Below, piece after piece: positions 8,326 to 16,611 of a DNA stretch of 62,146 nucleotides (its first letter is position 1; each line of letters begins with the position of its first letter). This DNA is from Chloroflexales bacterium ZM16-3 (GTDB lineage Bacteria; Chloroflexota; Chloroflexia; Chloroflexales; Chloroflexaceae), in contig RYFE02000033.1 of the NCBI GenBank assembly GCA_004138175.2, positions 1-62,146 of the forward strand. The letters are read 5' to 3'. The notes under the pieces are model-generated. The model was not told the DNA's origin. It did not search any database and saw only the letters and a list, made by a program, of their open reading frames with translations. The position numbers and the translations under genes are program-made.

Positions 8326-8330
8326 AGAAA

Positions 8331-11300
8331 TTATGCCAGGGCGATCTGGATGATCGCCTGCTCATCATCGCGCACGAGCAGCGCCCGCCCCGGCGGCTGC
8401 TCAGCCTCGCGCTGCTCGGCCAGGGGCATGCCCACGCCAAGCAGTCGCGTCCCGCCGTCGTAGCGCCCCGGCCAGAGGATGATCCCGCCGCGCCCGCCGT
8501 CCAGGGCGCGCAGCAGGGCGTCATCGACGTAGGTCATGGTTGTGGTCAGCAGGATGTGGATGCCCTGCTGCCCGCCGCTCTGCGCCAGGTCGCAGAGGTG
8601 CGCCAGCAGGTTCGGCTCGGGGCCGTAGCTCTGTCCAAGCTGCTCACCCAGGCGCTCGCGGCAAAGGGTGTAGTCGTCGATGGCGATGATCCGGCGCGGG
8701 CCTGGGTCGCGCGCGCGGCGCAGGTCTGCCACGGCGGCGATCAGCGTGTCCGCGCCCTGCTCAGCTCGCGCATAGTGTGTGGTGTTGGGCAGATCGCGCA
8801 GAGCTGCCAGGCCGCCGCGCGGGCCGTCGAGGATGAGCAGCTCCAGATCGGGCGGGGCGTGAACGGAAGCCAGGCCGCGCAGGATCGTGTCGAGGGCGGA
8901 GGTCTTGCCGCTGCGCCGGGGGCCGATGATCAGGGCGTGGGGCGAGTCGTCGTTCAGGCGCAGCTCGGCCACGGCCAGGGCCATGCTCTCGCGGCCAATG
9001 GGCGCGGCTAGTCCCGCGCCGATGTTGGCCGCGCTAGGCGAGGCCAGGCTAGCCAGGCTGATCCGCTCGGGCAGGAGCTCGACCGGCAGCGGGCGCACCT
9101 GCTCCGCGCCGGGGGTTGCGCGCCATGCAGAGGCGATGGCCGCCGCCTGATCGCGCAGGTCGGACAGAAGCTCGCTATCGAGGGCGCGGGCGGAAAGCTC
9201 GGCGCCGGGGGCGTCCTCGCCGTGAGCGGGCGGCTCCAGGCTCGGCAGGGCCACCTGCACCTCCAGGGGGCCGTGATCGGCGTGGGCCCAGAGCGCTCGG
9301 CCGGGCAGGGTCGCCGGGATCGGGGCGCTCACCCGCGCGCCGAGGATATCGGCGTAGTCGTGGATCTCGGCCTGGCGCAGGGCGATGCGCGCGTCGCAGA
9401 GCGAGAGCAGCCGGTAGCTCAGGTCGGCCGCGCGGTCGGCGCTGATCGCCAGGTACACCCCGCAGGCGCGGCCGACGCGGGCCAGGCGCACCAGATCGTC
9501 CAGGATGGTCGTCTCGCTGCGCGAGTCGCGGAACTCCTCACAGAGCACGGCCAGCTTATCGATCACCAGCAGCAGGGCGGGCATATCTCGGCCGCCCGCG
9601 CCACGGTAGGATTGCAGGTCGGCGGCGTCGGCGGCGCGCAGGCGGTCCTGACGCTCGCGGATGGCTGCGTCGAGCATACGGATCAGGCGGCGCACCCGCT
9701 CGCGCTCGCGGGCCTGGATGAGTGCGGCGACGTGTGGCAGGCCGACGAGCGGGGCGAGCCCCTGTCCGCCAGCGTCGATCATGTAGAGCCAGAGGTCGGC
9801 AGACGAGTACACGGCGGCCAGGCTGAGGATCAGGCTGCGCAGGAGCATCGTCTTGCCGCTGCCGGGCGCGCCGATCACAGCCAGGTGGGCGGCGGCCAGA
9901 TCGAGGGCGAAGGGCTCCTGTCGGCACTCCTGGGGAATGTCGAGCAGGCCGATACAGACCCTCACCCCCTGCCCCTCTCCCTTAAAGGGAGAAGGGAGAT
10001 CCTGCGCCAGAATGAGATCGCTCCCCCGCTCCCGCTCAGGGAGAGGGGGCTGGGTGAGGGCCATCACTGCGCCGAGGGTGAGGCGGGCGGGCAGGGGAGC
10101 CCGCCAGATCGGCGGCTGCCGCCCGGCATCGCCCTGCGAGCCAAGGGCGCGCACCAGGACATCCAGGTCGGTCTCGCGGGGCCGCTGGGCCTCGTCCTCG
10201 GTATTTCCGCCGAGGATGATCGGGCGCTCCCGGCTGCCGGACACAAAGCTGACCCTTGGCGCGGCCGACTCCTGGCCGCTGCGGTGCGCGCCCGTCACCT
10301 GGGCCACCTGGAAGATCCGCAGGTCGGCCCCGGCGCGGAAGTAGGCCCGGCCTGGGATGTCGGTTGGCAGGAAGGCGGCGTCGGGCTTGAGGATCATCTC
10401 GCGGCTGTCGTCGCTGCTGCCGAGGCGTAAGGCGATGAAATACTTAAGCTGACTTCTTATCTCATCGCTCACCGCGCGGGCGGGCTGCTGGGTGGCCACC
10501 AGCAGGTGGACGCCGAGGGATCGGCCCTGCTTGACCACGCGCACCAGCTCGGCGACGAACTCCTGGTAGCTGCTGGCCATCTCGTCGAACTCGTCCACGA
10601 CGATCAGCAGGTTGGGCAGGGGGGCCAGCCCGTGCGCGGCGGCGAGGGCGCGGTAGTCGCTCACATTCTCAACCTTCGATCCGGCCTCGGCTGCGGTGGC
10701 TTTGAGCAGCGCCTTGCGCCGGCGCAGCTCGCTCTTGATCGCGGTCATGGCCCGCTCGGCCAGGCGGCCCTCCAGGTCGGTCACGAGGCCAGCGACGTGG
10801 GGCAGGCCAGCGAACATCGAGAGCGCTGCACCGCCCTTGAAGTCGATCAGCAGGAGCTGGAGCCGCTCCGGGCCGTGGGTGACGGCGAGCGCGGCGATGA
10901 TGCTCTGGAGCAGCACGCTCTTGCCCGCGCCCGTAGCCCCGGCGATGATCCCGTGGGGGCCGTGGCGGCTTTCGTTCAGGTCGAGGCAGATCGGCGTACC
11001 CTCGGCGACCGCGCCGATCGGCACGTCGCCGCGCCAGGCGCCCGCCAGCGGCTCGGCCCAGTAGCGCGGCGGCGAGAGGTCGGACTCACCGCGCAGCCCA
11101 AGTAGGTCGAAGAGGCGCACGCTGCGGGGGACATCCTGGCTGCCGCCGCCCTCCTGGAGGCGGATGCCAGCCATCCGGCGGGCCAGCCGGTCGCTCGTCG
11201 CGGTGTCTGCGCGGTCGTGCGTAAACTGGGCCTGCGGCCACGGCTCGCCGGCGCGCACCCAGCGCGCGCCGGTGGGGCCGACATCCAGCATAGCGGCGCA

Positions 11301-12380
11301 TGCCTCGGGGATGTGGGGCCACGCGCCAGCGAGCACGATCACGGCCATGCCGAGCGAGGGGCCGTGGCGCATGATCTCGGCGGCGGCTGGGTAGTCCCCC
11401 GCCACATCGGTGCCATCGATCACGAGCAGCAGGCGGGGCAGCGGTATGGGCGTCGACTCCGACCGGCCAGGTGCCTCGCGGCGGCGGCTGAGCTGGTCAA
11501 GGATATCGCTCATGAGCCGGGCGGATGATGCGCCATCGGTGGCGCACATGCGCTGGCTGTGGGCAGGCTCATTGCTCGGCGGGATGCTGTGGGGCAGCCA
11601 GCGCAGCCACTCCCATTCGCCGCCCGACGCCGGGGCGACCAGGGCGACCCGCAGGTCGGCGGGGGCGTGCAGCACGGCGGCCTGCCAGATCATGGCCTGG
11701 AGCAGGGCGAGGGCCTGCGGGCGCGGCCCAGCGACGCCGAGCGAGCCGAGCTGGCCCAGCGGAATGCTGATCGGCACCTGACGCAGGGTGGCGTAGTCGG
11801 CGGCAATGCGGGGCAGCCGCAGATCGACCGGGCTGTCGGCGGCGGGCGGCGGCTGCGTCACCGTGCAGGTGGCGGGCAGGTCGCCGGAGCCGACGCGCAG
11901 CGCGAGGAAGTCATCGTCGGCGGGACGGCGCTCCCAGAGGCGCGGGTCGGGCGCGGCCCTGCTGCCCACGCCGACAATCGCCAGAAGCTCGGCGGGGTCG
12001 GGGTCGAGGTGAAGGCGGGCGGCGCGCTCCTGCTCGTAGAGCCGGCGCAGGCGCGAGCGGGCCGCGTCGAGCTGATCCTCAAAGAAGGCCAGGCGGGCCG
12101 CGTGCTCGGCGGCCCCCCGGCGGGAGGCCGCCCGCTCGGAGCGCATGGCGGCGACCACGCCGAGTCCTGCCATAGCCCCGGCAGGCAGGGCGAAGAGCCA
12201 GCTGCCACCCCCGGCCACAGCCACAGAGACCATGAGGCCGCTGCCTACCACGGGCATCAGCATGGTGATGCGGTCGGCGCTCTGGCTCGCCGGGGGCGCG
12301 GGCGGCGCGGGCAGGGCGACCTCCTCGGCACCCCAGCGCGGGCGCACCCTCGGCGGGCGGTTGAATCTATGTGCTCGCAA
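8331..12380 (-). CDS. eccC: EccC/EssC-type FtsK/SpoIIIE ATPase, motor of a type VII-like secretion system
   Basis: This 1349-residue membrane ATPase has two adjacent transmembrane segments at about 45-85, a linker with coiled-coil character, and three FtsK/SpoIIIE domains. Domain 1 has Walker A GATGAGKS near 478 and Walker B VVDEFDE near 595. Domain 2 has GAPGSGKT near 838 but a Walker B (LLLVIDKLA) without the catalytic Glu. Domain 3 has GPRRSGKT near 1153 and IIAIDD. This is the EccC plan: domain 1 drives secretion and the C-terminal domains bind WXG100 substrates. No FHA domains precede the membrane segments, unlike Firmicutes EssC. The start is TTG, with GAGGAG seven to eight bases upstream. 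Residues about 774-807, between domains 1 and 2, are encoded by an inserted inverted-repeat element. Confidence 0.93.
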   Translation of the reverse strand: MRAHRFNRPPRVRPRWGAEEVALPAPPAPPASQSADRITMLMPVVGSGLMVSVAVAGGGSWLFALPAGAMAGLGVVAAMRSERAASRRGAAEHAARLAFFEDQLDAARSRLRRLYEQERAARLHLDPDPAELLAIVGVGSRAAPDPRLWERRPADDDFLALRVGSGDLPATCTVTQPPPAADSPVDLRLPRIAADYATLRQVPISIPLGQLGSLGVAGPRPQALALLQAMIWQAAVLHAPADLRVALVAPASGGEWEWLRWLPHSIPPSNEPAHSQRMCATDGASSARLMSDILDQLSRRREAPGRSESTPIPLPRLLLVIDGTDVAGDYPAAAEIMRHGPSLGMAVIVLAGAWPHIPEACAAMLDVGPTGARWVRAGEPWPQAQFTHDRADTATSDRLARRMAGIRLQEGGGSQDVPRSVRLFDLLGLRGESDLSPPRYWAEPLAGAWRGDVPIGAVAEGTPICLDLNESRHGPHGIIAGATGAGKSVLLQSIIAALAVTHGPERLQLLLIDFKGGAALSMFAGLPHVAGLVTDLEGRLAERAMTAIKSELRRRKALLKATAAEAGSKVENVSDYRALAAAHGLAPLPNLLIVVDEFDEMASSYQEFVAELVRVVKQGRSLGVHLLVATQQPARAVSDEIRSQLKYFIALRLGSSDDSREMILKPDAAFLPTDIPGRAYFRAGADLRIFQVAQVTGAHRSGQESAAPRVSFVSGSRERPIILGGNTEDEAQRPRETDLDVLVRALGSQGDAGRQPPIWRAPLPARLTLGAVMALTQPPLPERERGSDLILAQDLPSPFKGEGQGVRVCIGLLDIPQECRQEPFALDLAAAHLAVIGAPGSGKTMLLRSLILSLAAVYSSADLWLYMIDAGGQGLAPLVGLPHVAALIQARERERVRRLIRMLDAAIRERQDRLRAADAADLQSYRGAGGRDMPALLLVIDKLAVLCEEFRDSRSETTILDDLVRLARVGRACGVYLAISADRAADLSYRLLSLCDARIALRQAEIHDYADILGARVSAPIPATLPGRALWAHADHGPLEVQVALPSLEPPAHGEDAPGAELSARALDSELLSDLRDQAAAIASAWRATPGAEQVRPLPVELLPERISLASLASPSAANIGAGLAAPIGRESMALAVAELRLNDDSPHALIIGPRRSGKTSALDTILRGLASVHAPPDLELLILDGPRGGLAALRDLPNTTHYARAEQGADTLIAAVADLRRARDPGPRRIIAIDDYTLCRERLGEQLGQSYGPEPNLLAHLCDLAQSGGQQGIHILLTTTMTYVDDALLRALDGGRGGIILWPGRYDGGTRLLGVGMPLAEQREAEQPPGRALLVRDDEQAIIQIALA
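9959..10060. repeat. 102-bp inverted-repeat element inserted in frame within eccC
   Basis: The left arm (9959-9981, ccctcaccccctgcccctct...) and right arm (10039-10060, gggagagggggctgggtgag...) are near-complementary. An inner CTCCCTTAAAGGGAG hairpin lies at about 9977-9991. The length is exactly 34 codons, with no stop in the eccC frame. Sequences of this type usually lie between genes in many bacteria, so this is best read as an intergenic-type mobile repeat captured in a coding region. Confidence 0.85.
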
Positions 12381-12391
12381 TGGTCTCTCCT

Positions 12392-12763
12392 CTACCCGTT
12401 GGCGCGCTCACGCTCGCGCTCACGCGCTCGCTCGCGCGCTCGCTCACGCGCACGCTCACGTTCCCACTCGGCGCGCTCGCGCTCACGGCGGGCCTGCTCC
12501 TCGCGGGCCTGCTGGCTGAGGCGAGAAACCTGCTGGGCCGCTCGGCGCAGGTCGCCGGACAGATCCGCATCCTCTCCATCTACTTGGCGTAGCCGCTCGT
12601 TGAATCGCTCGCGGTGCTCTCCGCGCCACTCGCCGAGCACGGCCAGGGCGGATCTGGCCCGCTCGCCCGCCATGCGGTCGATCTCGCTCGCGGCATGGCC
12701 CAGGGCCGCGACGGCATGATCCGCCGCGCCGTGATCCCAGATGACATCCTGCCAGTTCGGCAT
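12392..12763 (-). CDS. WXG100-like small protein with Arg/Glu-rich tail
   Basis: The protein has 123 residues. The N-terminal 85 residues are helical, with WRG near residue 46 in the position of the WXG turn between two helices. The last 40 residues are almost only Arg and Glu (RERERAEWERERARERARER...), predicting a single highly charged helix. WXG100 proteins are secreted as helical-hairpin dimers by EccC motors, and this gene ends 12 bases before the EccC start codon. The tail is unlike the normal short YxxxD/E signal, so it may be a substrate, a partner of the other WXG protein, or an adaptor. The start has GGGAG six bases upstream. DNA at 12400-12490 is a low-complexity CGCTCGCGCTCA tract. 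Confidence 0.7.
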   Translation of the reverse strand: MPNWQDVIWDHGAADHAVAALGHAASEIDRMAGERARSALAVLGEWRGEHRERFNERLRQVDGEDADLSGDLRRAAQQVSRLSQQAREEQARRERERAEWERERARERARERARERERERANG

Positions 12764-12778
12764 AGTGTTCTCCCAAAT

Positions 12779-12814
12779 GCGATTGCAGATTGCAGATTGC
12801 AGATTGCAGATTGA
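12779..12814. repeat. GATTGCA heptamer array, about five copies
   Basis: Uninterrupted GATTGCA copies in one orientation fill most of the space between the WXG100-like gene (start 12763) and the lipase gene (stop 12837). It belongs to the same family as the array at the kinase 3' end. Confidence 0.85.
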
Positions 12815-12836
12815 GCACAGCGCATTCAGATGCGAT

Positions 12837-14549
<1,713 letters not shown>

Positions 14550-14573
14550 GGCATCTGTATGGTATGGGAGCGC

Positions 14574-14596
14574 CAGGGAGGGCAGCGCCCTCCCTG
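14574..14596. repeat. Intercistronic hairpin upstream of the lipase gene
   Basis: Arms cagggagggc and gccctccctg pair perfectly over 10 bp with a 3-nt loop. It lies between the unrecognised 260-residue gene and the lipase gene in the minus-strand operon, and may adjust relative transcript levels. Confidence 0.6.
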
Positions 14597-14608
14597 AGAG
14601 CTGCCTGC

Positions 14609-15391
14609 TCAGGCGGCGATCCAGTCGATGAGGTCGGCGATGTGGGCGCGCAGGTCGGCGGGGCCGACCGGGCGCAGGGCGACGGTCTGGGGCTGATCAT
14701 CATCGGCGCACCAGGCGGCTGTCGCGCCGACAATGGCGAGGGTGCCGCGCCGCGCCGGGCGGCGATCATGGCCGCGCAGGGCTACGAGGGCGTGACGTGC
14801 GGGGGCACACCCGAGGCTATGGGCGAAGCTCTCGGCTTCGTCCGCCGGAACCCCGGCGATCTGGAGCGGCGTCGCGGCCGCCTCCGGCCCGGCGGGCGCG
14901 GCGTCGAGGGCGGCGATCAGGGCCGCCGGCGGGGCGTGTAGCTGCGAGGCTGGGCCTGCGGGGGCGGGAGGGATCGCGGCGACGACGTGGTCGATCACGG
15001 CGGCGTGGCCGTGGGCCGCGCAGATGCGGTAGGCGCCCGGCTGCGGGCGCTCAAGCAGCAGCGCCTTACCGTCGGGCAGCAGGCAGATCTGGCTCATGCT
15101 GTGCCGGACGCCCTGGCCCCCGGCCAGCACGAGGCAGTGCTCGGACGTGGCGAGGATGCGCAGGGAGCCGGCGATCCCTGGCGCGGGCGTCGGGGGCGCG
15201 CCGGGGCTGTCGGGCGGGAAGAGGAAGCCTCGGGCGGCGAGGCCGCTCGCGGCGGCACCCATAGCGATCTGAAGGGCCGCCCGGCTGTAGCCCGCCGTCG
15301 GCTGCGGCCCGAGCGCCAGGGGCGTCGGCACCTGCAGCAGGCCGCTCAGCAGCAGCAGCTCCTCGTGGCTGATCTGGTAGAGTCGCTCCAT
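14609..15391 (-). CDS. Unrecognised 260-residue cytosolic protein of the secretion locus (possible EspG-like chaperone)
   Basis: There is no signal peptide and no membrane segment. The N-terminal half alternates helices and strands (MERLYQISHEELLLLSGLLQ at the start). The centre has short beta segments (SLRILATSEHCLVLAGG, QICLLPDGKALLLE), and an Ala/Pro-rich linker separates a C-terminal domain ending LRAHIADLIDWIAA. The overall pattern and the position between the WXG100 gene and the lipase gene recall EspG-type chaperones that hold WXG/PE-PPE substrates, but I cannot show homology. It could instead be an immunity protein for the lipase. The start has GAGG seven bases upstream; transcription comes from the WXG100 gene through an intercistronic hairpin. 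Confidence 0.65.
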   Translation of the reverse strand: MERLYQISHEELLLLSGLLQVPTPLALGPQPTAGYSRAALQIAMGAAASGLAARGFLFPPDSPGAPPTPAPGIAGSLRILATSEHCLVLAGGQGVRHSMSQICLLPDGKALLLERPQPGAYRICAAHGHAAVIDHVVAAIPPAPAGPASQLHAPPAALIAALDAAPAGPEAAATPLQIAGVPADEAESFAHSLGCAPARHALVALRGHDRRPARRGTLAIVGATAAWCADDDQPQTVALRPVGPADLRAHIADLIDWIAA

Positions 15392-15406
15392 AGACAGCCT
15401 CGCATG

Positions 15407-15436
15407 GCTTCCGGGGAGATGAACCTCCCCGGAAGC
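15407..15436. repeat. Hairpin following the wxg100 gene
   Basis: Twelve-base perfect arms (gcttccggggag / ctccccggaagc) with a 6-nt loop lie 16 bases after the WXG100 stop codon. With no strong U-tract, it more likely gives partial termination or 3'-end protection, favouring high WXG100 expression over downstream genes. Confidence 0.65.
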
Positions 15437-15451
15437 GCGATCTGGAAGGAC

Positions 15452-15736
15452 CTAGCTATTCCCACCGGCCTGCATGATATTCTGATTAATCTGCGCCACC
15501 TGTCGGCGCAGCTCCTCCAGGGCCTGCTGGATCTGGCGCAGCTTACCGTTGGTCTCGCTCCAGTAGCTGCGGAACTGGCTGGCCAGCTGGCCGTCCCAGT
15601 TCTCCGGCTGGGAGAGGATCTGCCCCTGGCTGTGGAGCTCGTTGATCTGGTCGAGGAGCGGGCCGTTGACGATCGACTGGAAGCGGGTGATCGACTGGCG
15701 GGCGGTGCCGGTGGAGAGGACGCGGTCGTTGCTCAT
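15452..15736 (-). CDS. WXG100 family (ESAT-6-like) secreted protein
   Basis: The protein has 94 residues, the classic WXG100 length. Two helices flank NWDGQLASQF near residue 45, which provides the W-x-G turn. There is no signal peptide and no cysteine. WXG100 proteins are exported folded as dimers by EccC/EssC motors. A YxxxD/E-like tail is not obvious; the C-terminus is QVAQINQNIMQAGGNS. The start at 15736 has a strong ribosome binding site (AAGGAGG, five bases away), consistent with high expression. It is the first gene after a strong terminator, so it likely has its own promoter and heads the operon that runs to the YukD-FHA gene. Confidence 0.9.
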   Translation of the reverse strand: MSNDRVLSTGTARQSITRFQSIVNGPLLDQINELHSQGQILSQPENWDGQLASQFRSYWSETNGKLRQIQQALEELRRQVAQINQNIMQAGGNS

Positions 15737-15849
15737 GAGGGCCTCCTTGTGACGATGCGAGAACGTAGGTCTCGCCATCTATACCGTCACAGGAGGCAAA
15801 AAGATACGACGGGGGGAGCATTAAGGTCTAGCTGCCGCTGATTCGGCGC

Positions 15850-15894
15850 AAAAAAATAGGCGGGCCAGGGCGGGCATGCCCGCCCTGGCCCGCC
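15850..15894 (-). terminator. Intrinsic terminator of the TPR membrane-protein gene
   Basis: A 36-bp perfect palindrome (15859-15894, core gccagggcgggc) begins five bases after the stop codon of the upstream gene on the minus strand and is followed there by TATTTTTTT. It separates the TPR gene transcript from the wxg100 operon. Confidence 0.8.
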
Positions 15895-15899
15895 CACGC

Positions 15900-16523
15900 C
15901 TACCCGCGCAGCAGGATGACCGCGTAGGCGGCGGAGCCGAGCATAAGCATCAGGCCGAGGGCGAGCACCAGCGCCCAGACGAGCCGGTCGGGCTGGCGAC
16001 GGGCAGGGAGGGGCGGCTCGACATCCAGAGCCACCATGGCGGGGGAGAGCCGCATGGTGACTGATGTGGCGGGCTCTGGCGCAGGCGGCGGGGTGGGCTC
16101 AGGGGCGGGGGCCGGCTCAGCAGATAGGAGCGACATCACCTGCGTCGTTGTCGTCGGTGTGGGTGGGGCAGGCGGGGCGGGCGGGGCGGGCGGGGCGGGC
16201 GGGGGGGGAAGCGGTATGGTAGATGCAGCTGCCGTTATCGGCGCAGGCGGGGCCGGGACAGGCGGGGCCGCCGGGGAGAGGCTGCGCAGCCCCTGCCGGG
16301 CGGCATCGTTCTGCGGGTTCAGGATGAGCACCCGCTCTAGGCAGCTGCGCCGCTGGGCGGGGTCCGTCACCGCGCCAGCCAGGAAGAGCCATGCCCGCTC
16401 GCTGCTCGGGTCGCTGCGCACGGCGCGGGCGAGCAGGCTCGTGGCCAGCGCGCGGTCGCCCGCCCGCAGGGCGGCCACGCCCTCGCGCAGCAGGTCGTCG
16501 GCAGATTCAGGGGAGGGAGTCAT
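15900..16523 (-). CDS. TPR protein with proline-rich linker and C-terminal membrane anchor
   Basis: The protein has 207 residues. Residues 5-80 form two TPR-like helix pairs (REGVAALRAGDRALATSLLA; LERVLILNPQNDAARQGL). A long Pro/Ala/Thr linker contains a tract of APP repeats, and one transmembrane helix lies near the end (LVWALVLALGLMLMLGSA), leaving a tail of a few residues. This makes it a tail-anchored protein with the TPR domain in the cytosol. The ATG at 16523 has AAAGG nine bases upstream and is preferred over the in-frame GTG at 16529. It is upstream of the wxg100 gene on the same strand but separated by a strong terminator. Membership of the secretion system is therefore suggested only by adjacency. 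Confidence 0.75.
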   Translation of the reverse strand: MTPSPESADDLLREGVAALRAGDRALATSLLARAVRSDPSSERAWLFLAGAVTDPAQRRSCLERVLILNPQNDAARQGLRSLSPAAPPVPAPPAPITAAASTIPLPPPPAPPAPPAPPAPPTPTTTTQVMSLLSAEPAPAPEPTPPPAPEPATSVTMRLSPAMVALDVEPPLPARRQPDRLVWALVLALGLMLMLGSAAYAVILLRG

Positions 16524-16579
16524 AGCCACCTACCTTTGAGCTTACGAAAGCAGATCGCAAACGGAGCGAGCCACCAGAA

Positions 16580-16611
16580 TCAGTGACTCAGTGGCTCAAT
16601 GATCCCGCTCA
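16580..16611 (-). promoter_or_regulatory. Shared 3' motif after a solute-binding protein gene (copy 1 of 3)
   Basis: Read on the minus strand the stop codon TGA is embedded in GAGCACTGAGCGGGATCATTG followed by AGCCACTGAGTCACTG. Closely similar sequence occurs at the same place relative to the stop codons of livK (38339-38379) and oppA (44870-44911). Function is unknown; RNA processing or sRNA-like 3' end control is possible. Confidence 0.6.

Noticed and set aside
9959..10060. Frameshift or pseudogene in eccC
   Set aside because: The inserted element keeps frame and has no stop; domains 2 and 3 downstream are intact.
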